Assembly (NCBI GenBank): GCA_019752915.1
Contig: JAIELO010000158.1
Location: 1-5,102 of the forward strand
Source of the DNA: Burkholderiaceae bacterium
Lineage (GTDB): Bacteria > Pseudomonadota > Gammaproteobacteria > Burkholderiales > Burkholderiaceae_D
Length of the DNA stretch: 5,102 bases
Direction of reading: 5' to 3'
Below are positions 1-5,102 of the stretch, one piece after another (position 1 is the first letter of the stretch; every line of letters begins with the position of its first letter). The notes under the pieces are model-generated. The model searched no databases. It had not been told where the DNA came from and was given only the letters and a program-made list of their open reading frames with translations. Both the position numbers and the translations under genes were made by a program.

Positions 1-135
1 GGTAAGCGCGGCGGGGGTTATACCGTCGATGCGGGCCGCTTGACCCAGGGTGCGGGGACGAATTGCGGACAGCTTCAGGCGGCATTCCGTCGAAAGCCCC
101 GCGACCATCCCATAATCCATGGTTTCCGGCAGTTG
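1..135 (-). pseudogene. mnmG: MnmG (GidA) C-terminal fragment, in frame with the end of tssM
   Basis: MnmG, with MnmE, installs the carboxymethylaminomethyl group on the wobble uridine of certain tRNAs; its C-terminal helical domain contacts MnmE. The 44 codons from about base 132 down to the edge read [16 protein letters not shown], then [16 protein letters not shown], then DGITPAALT. From memory, the E. coli MnmG tail has LPATLDYRQVSGLSNE, KLNDHKPASIGQASRI and SGVTPAAIS in the same order and spacing. The fragment lacks the FAD-binding body and therefore cannot act as MnmG. By comparison, about 15-20 residues and a stop should remain beyond the left edge. No stop or start separates it from tssM, although a Met codon sits at 118-120. 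The exact junction is uncertain because both proteins plausibly contain LPET here. It may be a rearrangement relic or an assembly chimera. I am confident of the resemblance, less so of the cause. Confidence 0.75.
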
Positions 136-3100
136 CAGGCCGCGCAGACCAGTTTCCTTCGGCGCTGGCGGCGCACTCTCGGGACTACTGATAATTTTCA
201 GCGCGACGGGGATAGTCAGCGCACCAATACTCCAGCGTAGCTCGAATACACCGCCTTCGCGTTTCTGTTTGCTGGCAGCGTCGATCATGCGCTTCAGGCC
301 AGTCTGGCCGATTTCGTTAAACACCTCGATGCTGCGGCCATCCATTGCCACTGCAGTGATACGTGCACCCGCTACGCCCTGTGGCGCCGGATGCACCAAG
401 TTAGCCCATTGCGGCGCTGTGTTCCGGTAGCGCAGTTGCTGGCCATCGATATCAATCGTGTATTCCATCACACCGGCAGCGGGCATGGGCTGCAACTGGA
501 ACACGGTTTGCGCAGGCGCCGCCTCGCTGGTGGCGGCCGCCGTGCCCGGTGCAGCGAGCCAGCCCGCAAAGCGGGCGCCCATCGCCGGCGATAGATGGAT
601 GCCCATATCGGCCCAGGTACGTGGCGCCAGCTGATCGCCGCGCCGCAGGACCAGCGCGCCCATGGCGCTACTACTGAACTTGGCGATCGCCCCCTCCGGC
701 CCGAACACGCGTGCAATCTCCGCATCAGCGGCCGCCACCCGCGCCGTCGGCGTGAACGGTGCTTTATCGGCCAGCGTCTGGCGGAACGGCTCGAGCACCT
801 GCACCAGCCAGGTCTTGTTGATTTCCGCCTCGACCGGTGCCACCAGCACGGCAAAAGTCTGCATCAGCGGGCGTACCAGAATCGGCCGCAGTGCCTGTTT
901 CTGCGCGTCGCTCATCCCCGTCAGCATCTGCTCGTCAACGAGGCGCAGGGCGTCGGCCAGTTCCGAGCCGCTGCCTTCCAGCGTCTGCTGCATCAACTGG
1001 CGCGCACCGGGGCCGGGATCGCCCTGATTTTTAAGCTGATTGAGGCGTCCGCGCAGCCGTGACAAAGCATCCATGTAGGCACGCATCAGCGAGGCGTCCT
1101 TGTCACCTCGCCGCAGCAGGCGCGCCACACCGGAGAACTCGCGTCCAATCGCACCCAGTGGTCGCTCGCCGGTACCCGCTTCGAGCGGCAGATTGATATT
1201 GACCTGCGCGGGAGCGCGGCGCAGCACCACGTTTTTAAACCAGTTCAGCAAGCCCGATTGCGCTTCCTTCATTTCCGCATTCGATATGGCGGGATTGTCC
1301 CAGCTGGTCTGCTGGTCAATCGCCGTGAGCAGTTTCACCAGTGGCGAGGACAGCGGATCACCGAGCCGGTTCATCGCCGTTACGGCAGCATCGAAGCCGT
1401 TGAGCGGCGCGATGGTTACACCCTGCAGGAACTTCTGCCACTCGCGCGCATAATCGGCACGGTAAAGATCGCTCAGTCCCTTCTGAATCTGCTCCGGGCT
1501 GCCCTCTAGCGTCAGGTCATCGCGCGCTGCCGTCTTCAGCACCCAGTCAGCACTTTGCAGATCATGGGTCGCCGCTTCACGCAGTGCTGGCTGGATGAAT
1601 TTTTCCCACGCTTCGCGGGTGTAGGCACCGTTCACCACGTGGCTGCCCGTGACCAGTGCCTGATCGGCCGCCCCTACCAGTCGCGCCACCGTCAGTGCGG
1701 GATAGCGGGTATTGGCGCGCGCACGAATCTCGGCATACACCCGCTCGCGGGCAGGCATACCGCGTACCACCCGGCGTAGATTTTCCCGCGCCTGGTCGAC
1801 CAGCGCCAGCTTGGGTTCGATGCGCGGCCACGCCGGATCAGCGAGCTGCGCCAGGTAAAAGCTCATCAGACGTTCGGCGCTGCGGATCATCTGCTCGCGC
1901 GTCATGTTGCCGCGATGGCTCTCCAGCCAGCCGCGCCAGTAACGCGTCAGCTGATCGTTCAGGTGGCCCGCTTCGGCGTGCCCCGGATCGACCAGCATCA
2001 GATAGCTCTTTAGCGCATTGTAGGCATCATCGACATTGCTCGCCGAAGCTTCCTGAAACTGTCGCCCGGCGGGGCCAGTAGCTGCCGGCAACGTTGCCCC
2101 TGTTGCGGCTACCGGCACTACTGCTGGCAATTGCAACTGATCCGGATGCGCATTCATTTCGGCCAGTAGCGCCTCCAGATTCGCCACCACCGGCATCAGC
2201 ATCACCTGCCGCACCCCGCCAAAATATTCCTCGCGCAGCTTGGTCTCCAGCACCTCGCCCTGATACAGCCCGAAACGCAAAGTCCATGGCCGATCTAGCC
2301 GATAGCGTTCCAGCTGCTCGATCCGGTCCTGCAGAATCTCCAGTGCCTCCAGCCGCGCTTGCAGATCGAGCCGCTTATCCTGCAGCCGGATCACCTTATC
2401 CAGATCGGCCTGCACATGACTCACCAGCTGGCGATTGGCCAGATACGACCAGCTCCAGCCCCCCAGTGCCCCGCCGAGCAACAAGGCCGCAGCGAAAAAT
2501 CCGCCCACCATCAGGCGCCTGCGCTGCCGGCTGGCGTAATGCGTGACCAGATCCTTGTCGGCAAAGATCACCTGACGGAATAACTGCTGCAGGAAAAAAC
2601 CAGCCTGTCCGGCAAGCGGCGCTTGTGGCGCTGCGCTGGTGCTCAGCGAAAAACGCTCGGTCAGACGTTGCGCCTGCGCGCTATCCGTGCCGCCCTCCTG
2701 CAAGGCGCTGGTAAAGTAGTAGCCGCGAAACACCGGCTTGAACTGGAAGGGATTTTCCTCGAACAGCGTAGCGAGGAAGGCACGCAGCGGCGCACGGATG
2801 GTGGCAAATTCCTGCGGAAAGGTGAACACCCCCGGCGCCATCCGGTCGCGCCGCTGCTGACTCATATTCGCCACACTGAGGTCTTTCAGGCCAGCGCACA
2901 ACTCATCGAAGCTCTGGTCAAAGAAAGCCATGATCTGCTGGCCCGACTTGCGCTTGTAAGGCATGGTGGCGCCCCACACCCGTTCACGCTCACCGCGTTC
3001 GGCACCGGCGAAAAACTCGCTAAAGCCGGCAATCAGATCGGCCTTGGTAAACACCACATACACCGGTGCAAACACCTGCAGATGCTCGATCAGATCCTGA

Positions 3101-3828
3101 ACCCGCTTGCGCAGGCTGCGCGCCAGTTGCAGGGCCACTTCCGGCGTCGCGCTGCGCAGTTCCGCGACGCTGACCGCAATCAAAATCCCGTTGATCGGCG
3201 CACGGTGGCGGTGCCTGCGCAGCAGATCAAGAAAGCCATACCATTCGGAGCGATGTTCCTCCTGCACCGCGTAGCGCCCCGCCGTATCGAGCAGTATGCC
3301 TTCAGTGGTAAAGAACCAGTCGCAGTGGCGCGTACCGCCCACGCCCTGCAGCACTTTGCCGTCGGCGAAGGGAAACTGCAAACCTGAATTCGTGATCGCC
3401 GTACTCTTGCCCGCCGCCGGATTACCGATCACCATATACCAGGGCAGTTCGTAGAGCGCACGATGCCCGGCCACGACGCCCAGTTTGGACTGACGGATAG
3501 TCGCAATCGCTTTCAGCAAGGCCTCGCGGATCTGCTTCACTTCCGCGCCGCTCTGCTCGCGCGAGACCGGCTCCTGCGGCGGGCCCGCTGCACCGATGGC
3601 GTTTTCCAGGTTTGCCGAGTCACGCCGGTGACGGCGCCGGTGCCAGAGATAGACGGCCATCGCCAGCAATAGCAGTAACAGCGTCGCCAGCAAGGCCCAG
3701 TGCAGCGCAATGCTCAGCATATCGGCGGCAAGGAAGAATAGTGCGACCGTCGCCGCCAGGCCGATCAGGCTCAGGCTCGATTTCAAATTGCTGGATTCGG
3801 TGATGAAGTACCAGAAGCGTCGCATCAT
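1..3828 (-). CDS. tssM: Type VI secretion system inner-membrane protein TssM (IcmF family), 3' end runs off the window and is fused in frame to an MnmG-like tail
   Basis: TssM is the large inner-membrane subunit of the T6SS membrane complex (with TssL and the lipoprotein TssJ) that anchors the baseplate and spans the periplasm. The frame is open over all 1276 codons. Visible in order: membrane helices at about residues 19-35 and 40-61; an Arg-rich stop (RRRHRR, 64-69); a cytoplasmic NTPase domain with Walker A GNPAAGKS (135-142), [10 protein letters not shown] (177-186, G3-like) and TKAD (261-264, G4-like); a third helix at about 439-462; then a long periplasmic region. Near its end are [13 protein letters not shown] (1124-1136) and FELRW (1195-1199), typical of the IcmF C-terminal domain that binds TssJ. 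TssM-like sequence ends at about residue 1236; residues 1233-1276 resemble MnmG instead. The start is the first of two adjacent ATGs (3828 or 3825), placing two short residues before RRFWYF. No clear Shine-Dalgarno precedes it, and in-frame GTGs at 3858 and 3888 are possible. It lies 114 bp downstream of the M15 peptidase gene on the same strand. The family call is very secure; the C-terminus is not. Confidence 0.95.
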   Translation of the reverse strand, partial: MMRRFWYFITESSNLKSSLSLIGLAATVALFFLAADMLSIALHWALLATLLLLLLAMAVYLWHRRRHRRDSANLENAIGAAGPPQEPVSREQSGAEVKQIREALLKAIATIRQSKLGVVAGHRALYELPWYMVIGNPAAGKSTAITNSGLQFPFADGKVLQGVGGTRHCDWFFTTEGILLDTAGRYAVQEEHRSEWYGFLDLLRRHRHRAPINGILIAVSVAELRSATPEVALQLARSLRKRVQDLIEHLQVFAPVYVVFTKADLIAGFSEFFAGAERGERERVWGATMPYKRKSGQQIMAFFDQSFDELCAGLKDLSVANMSQQRRDRMAPGVFTFPQEFATIRAPLRAFLATLFEENPFQFKPVFRGYYFTSALQEGGTDSAQAQRLTERFSLSTSAAPQAPLAGQAGFFLQQLFRQVIFADKDLVTHYASRQRRRLMVGGFFAAALLLGGALGGWSWSYLANRQLVSHVQADLDKVIRLQDKRLDLQARLEALEILQDRIEQLERYRLDRPWTLRFGLYQGEVLETKLREEYFGGVRQVMLMPVVANLEALLAEMNAHPDQLQLPAVVPVAATGATLPAATGPAGRQFQEASASNVDDAYNALKSYLMLVDPGHAEAGHLNDQLTRYWRGWLESHRGNMTREQMIRSAERLMSFYLAQLADPAWPRIEPKLALVDQARENLRRVVRGMPARERVYAEIRARANTRYPALTVARLVGAADQALVTGSHVVNGAYTREAWEKFIQPALREAATHDLQSADWVLKTAARDDLTLEGSPEQIQKGLSDLYRADYAREWQKFLQGVTIAPLNGFDAAVTAMNRLGDPLSSPLVKLLTAIDQQTSWDNPAISNAEMKEAQSGLLNWFKNVVLRRAPAQVNINLPLEAGTGERPLGAIGREFSGVARLLRRGDKDASLMRAYMDALSRLRGRLNQLKNQGDPGPGARQLMQQTLEGSGSELADALRLVDEQMLTGMSDAQKQALRPILVRPLMQTFAVLVAPVEAEINKTWLVQVLEPFRQTLADKAPFTPTARVAAADAEIARVFGPEGAIAKFSSSAMGALVLRRGDQLAPRTWADMGIHLSPAMGARFAGWLAAPGTAAATSEAAPAQTVFQLQPMPAAGVMEYTIDIDGQQLRYRNTAPQWANLVHPAPQGVAGARITAVAMDGRSIEVFNEIGQTGLKRMIDAASKQKREGGVFELRWSIGALTIPVALKIISSPESAPPAPKETGLRGLQLPETMDYGMVAGLSTECRLKLSAIRPRTLGQAARIDGITPAALT

Positions 3829-3942
3829 GGGAATAGCCGGCAGAAAAGATTGCGCCACTGCAGCGGGCGGACCGGCCAATGTTGCCACCAGCTATGCCAG
3901 CATTTTTTGCGACAGGACAATGATTGACCAGCATCATGACTA
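3829..3942 (-). other. Intergenic gap between the M15 peptidase gene and tssM
   Basis: This 114-bp spacer carries no supportable gene. Read on the minus strand it has a TAG stop at 3892-3894 that closes the tssM frame upstream, so an extended tssM could reach only to GTG 3888. I see no GC-rich hairpin followed by a T run, so there is no support for a terminator, and read-through from the peptidase gene into tssM is plausible. No strong -35/-10 pair or Shine-Dalgarno sequence is evident upstream of the ATG pair. Confidence 0.5.
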
Positions 3943-4779
3943 TTAGCGCAGCCGGCCGGCCTGCAGGAGCTCGACATGACCAAAATCCATCATGGCCCAG
4001 CGTCCGCCCCAGCGTAGCCCGGCCGCTTCCGCCACTTCACCGTACAGCCGGTAGCCGCGCATGGCCCACGGATCTTTTTCCGAGATGAGCAACTTGCCGT
4101 CGCGTAGAAACCCGCAGTCGGCGGCCAGACCGAACTGATGATAGCTCTGGAACGCGCGGGCGCTGGTGACTCCGGATCCTGCCAGCGCCAGCAGATTCTG
4201 GCGTTCCGGACTTCGGTAACCTTCCAGTATCGCCATCTGGTAGCCATGCTGCTCGCGCATGACGCGGAACACCTGCAGCAGGCGGCGTGAAAAGCCCGGA
4301 TCGAGCAATTGCCAGTTGCGGTTGGCACTATCGAGCATCGGCCGGATCTGTACCACTTCCAGCGTTGTGAAAGCCAGCGGTGGCGGCGCTGCGGGAAGCG
4401 CCAGTTGCTCGCCCTGCAGCAAGGCCAGTACCTGCTCGTTACTCTGGCGGCCCTCGCTGTCAAAACCCTCGAGCATGGTGCTGCCGCCGAGGACCAGCGC
4501 CAGCAACACCGGTACGCTCATCAGCACCAGCGCTGCCAGCATCAACACCAAATGACGTCGCATGAACGTCCATAGCGCATGGAGAGCGCTGCGCGCCCAG
4601 CTTGCAAGTTGCCGCAGCGTCTGCCAAGCCCCCTGCCATTGCCTGCCGACGCCACCACTGCAGCGCCGCAGCAGCATGGTTGCGGATGCCAGCAACGTCA
4701 TTCTGGCGCTGGGAAACAGCAGCAGCCCGGCAGCGCCACAGCTCAGCAGAAAAACCATCAGCACAAAGAACAGCAACAT
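3943..4779 (-). CDS. Membrane-anchored M15 (VanY/Ply500-type) zinc peptidoglycan peptidase, TagX-like
   Basis: This 278-residue protein is predicted to cut peptide stems of peptidoglycan (L-Ala-D-Glu endopeptidase or D-Ala-D-Ala carboxypeptidase). Residues 2-22 and 77-97 are hydrophobic helices. The loop between them is Arg-rich (R26, R38, R39, R46, R56, R63, R74, R75) and so likely cytoplasmic, which puts the catalytic domain in the periplasm. The domain (about 135-278) has GYRSPERQ (187-194), the zinc motif SYHQFGLAAD (S212, H214, G217, D221), GLRWGGRW (254-261) and DFGHVE (D265, H268, E270). In M15 enzymes such as Ply500 the first His, the Asp and the last His bind zinc, and the acidic residue three before the last His is the catalytic base; all are present. 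The start at ATG 4779 is chosen because GGAG lies 6 nt upstream and the protein then begins with a membrane helix. The frame is open to 5082 upstream, but that part overlaps the divergent gene. Its position directly upstream of tssM recalls TagX of Acinetobacter, a T6SS-encoded hydrolase needed for T6SS assembly. Equivalence is inferred from domain and context. It is unlikely to be a secreted effector, since it has two membrane anchors. Confidence 0.88.
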   Translation of the reverse strand: MLLFFVLMVFLLSCGAAGLLLFPSARMTLLASATMLLRRCSGGVGRQWQGAWQTLRQLASWARSALHALWTFMRRHLVLMLAALVLMSVPVLLALVLGGSTMLEGFDSEGRQSNEQVLALLQGEQLALPAAPPPLAFTTLEVVQIRPMLDSANRNWQLLDPGFSRRLLQVFRVMREQHGYQMAILEGYRSPERQNLLALAGSGVTSARAFQSYHQFGLAADCGFLRDGKLLISEKDPWAMRGYRLYGEVAEAAGLRWGGRWAMMDFGHVELLQAGRLR

Positions 4780-4785
4780 AGTGCG

Positions 4786-4789
4786 CTCC
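4786..4789 (-). promoter_or_regulatory. Ribosome binding site of the M15 peptidase gene
   Basis: On the minus strand GGAG is followed by 6 nt and then ATG (GACGGAGCGCACTATG). This good match and spacing decides the start at 4779 over the longer open frame that continues to 5082. Confidence 0.75.
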
Positions 4790-4885
4790 GTCAAAGTCAG
4801 GCGGCCTAGTAGACAGGAAACTGCTGAACGAGAACGTCCGAGCCTAACGCCTGATGAAAAACCGGTGAAGGAACAGATCAAATGT

Positions 4886-4890
4886 GGAGG
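4886..4890 (+). promoter_or_regulatory. Strong ribosome binding site of the divergent membrane-protein gene
   Basis: GGAGG lies 7 nt upstream of GTG 4898 (GGAGGAAATATCGTG). It is the best Shine-Dalgarno match in the window and the main reason for choosing a GTG start over an in-frame GTG at 4865 or the ATG at codon 11 (4928), neither of which has a comparable site. Confidence 0.8.
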
Positions 4891-4897
4891 AAATATC

Positions 4898-5102
4898 GTG
4901 CCCAGCCCTAAGCAAATACCCAGCCTGATGCCCCGCCAGCAGCGCACCGGCAACCCCAACTGGCGCATCCTGCAGCGACTGGCCAATGGCGGCCTGCCTG
5001 CCACCACGACGGCAGGCAACCGAGGCTGGACCATTGATAGCTGGACGTTCGGATTGGGAATGCTGGTAGCGGTGGTGTGCACCGCCTCCTGGTACCTGCA
5101 GA
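4898..5102 (+). CDS. N-terminus of an unrecognised single-pass membrane protein, truncated by the right edge
   Basis: I do not recognise the family. From GTG 4898 the frame is open for 68 codons to the window end. The first ~45 residues are polar, rich in Pro, Gln and Arg (R13, R16, R23, R28, R42), with few acidic residues. They are followed by a hydrophobic stretch at about residues 51-67 (TFGLGMLVAVVCTASWYL). With the positive tail predicted to stay in the cytoplasm, this looks like a type II signal-anchor topology with the rest of the protein in the periplasm. The excellent Shine-Dalgarno sequence supports a real gene although only its beginning is visible. It is transcribed away from the M15 peptidase and tssM genes and may be a T6SS accessory protein or the first gene of another T6SS operon; that is guesswork from location. 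The overlapping minus-strand open frame here is taken as its shadow. Confidence 0.65.
   Translation, partial: MPSPKQIPSLMPRQQRTGNPNWRILQRLANGGLPATTTAGNRGWTIDSWTFGLGMLVAVVCTASWYLQ
4995..5018. repeat. Perfect 8-bp inverted repeat with 8-nt loop
   Basis: TGCCTGCC (4995-5002) and GGCAGGCA (5011-5018) are exact inverted copies separated by 8 nt. They lie inside the start of the plus-strand membrane-protein gene (codons 33-41), on the cytoplasmic tail. There is no T run after either arm, so it is not a standard intrinsic terminator. It may be chance in GC-rich coding sequence. Confidence 0.5.

Larger units (their letters stand above)
4780..4897. promoter_or_regulatory. Divergent intergenic region, presumed to hold promoters for both directions
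   Basis: These 118 bp separate the start of the minus-strand M15 peptidase gene from the start of the plus-strand membrane protein gene, so promoters for both directions would be expected here or close by. That is inferred from gene orientation. I could not identify a convincing sigma-70 -35/-10 pair or a sigma-54 (GG/GC) element on either strand. The best minus-strand candidate is a TTGATC hexamer (4875-4880), with no good -10 at the proper distance. No clear operator palindrome is visible. Confidence 0.35.

Noticed and set aside
2623..3387. 254-codon plus-strand open frame opposite tssM
   Set aside because: It is exactly the codon-phase mirror of the tssM NTPase region, where GC-rich codons suppress stops on the other strand. 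The predicted protein has no recognisable domain, and the minus-strand motifs are clear.
3860..3925. Possible promoter for tssM (TTGTCC with CATAGC about 18 nt downstream, minus strand)
   Set aside because: Only 4/6 and 3/6 matches to the sigma-70 consensus, which is no better than chance in a 114-bp spacer.
3620..3937. 105-codon minus-strand frame overlapping the tssM start and the gap
   Set aside because: It is out of frame with tssM, overlaps its conserved N-terminal helices, and its product shows no recognisable features.
4728..4779. Possible lipoprotein signal (LLSC at residues 11-14) in the M15 peptidase
   Set aside because: There is no positive charge in the first residues, Leu at -2 is a poor lipobox fit, and the hydrophobic stretch continues past the Cys, so it reads as a membrane helix.
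4780..5082. N-terminal extension of the M15 peptidase to an ATG at 5082
   Set aside because: The 101 extra residues have no recognisable domain and overlap the divergent gene and its ribosome binding site. The start at 4779 has a good Shine-Dalgarno sequence and begins directly with a membrane helix.
1..5102. CRISPR arrays, tRNA or rRNA genes, insertion sequences
   Set aside because: No regularly spaced direct repeats, no cloverleaf-like or rRNA sequence, and no transposase or terminal inverted repeats were seen; nearly all of the window is accounted for by coding sequence.

Overview
This 5.1-kb, GC-rich window looks like part of a proteobacterial type VI secretion (T6SS) locus. The wording of the TssM GTPase-like domain (intact [10 protein letters not shown]-loop, then DTAGRY and TKAD motifs) recalls betaproteobacterial TssM proteins. 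That lineage call is an inference from memory, not from a search.

Layout, left to right. Bases 1-3828 are one uninterrupted minus-strand frame of 1276 codons that runs off the left edge. About 1230 residues of it are a complete-looking TssM (IcmF) inner-membrane protein: two N-terminal membrane helices, a cytoplasmic NTPase domain, a third helix and a long periplasmic part. A 114-bp gap (3829-3942) separates it from the upstream minus-strand gene at 3943-4779. That gene encodes a 278-residue membrane-anchored M15/VanY-type peptidoglycan peptidase resembling the T6SS-associated hydrolase TagX. After a 118-bp divergent intergenic region (4780-4897), a plus-strand gene begins at a GTG with a strong Shine-Dalgarno sequence. 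It is cut by the right edge and encodes an unrecognised single-pass membrane protein.

The genes fit together as follows. TssM is the central part of the T6SS membrane complex that spans the envelope. The M15 peptidase has its zinc site intact and is predicted to face the periplasm, so it could open peptidoglycan locally to let that complex assemble. The divergent membrane protein may be another accessory part, but the sequence does not show its function.

The most surprising observation is at the left end. The last ~44 codons of the tssM frame (about 1-132) do not look like TssM. They closely resemble the C-terminal tail of MnmG/GidA, the tRNA-wobble-uridine modification enzyme, and they are joined in frame to the natural end of TssM at a shared 'LPET' sequence. 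This is either a real deletion or rearrangement fusing two unrelated genes, or an assembly or library chimera. It deserves checking before the left end is trusted.
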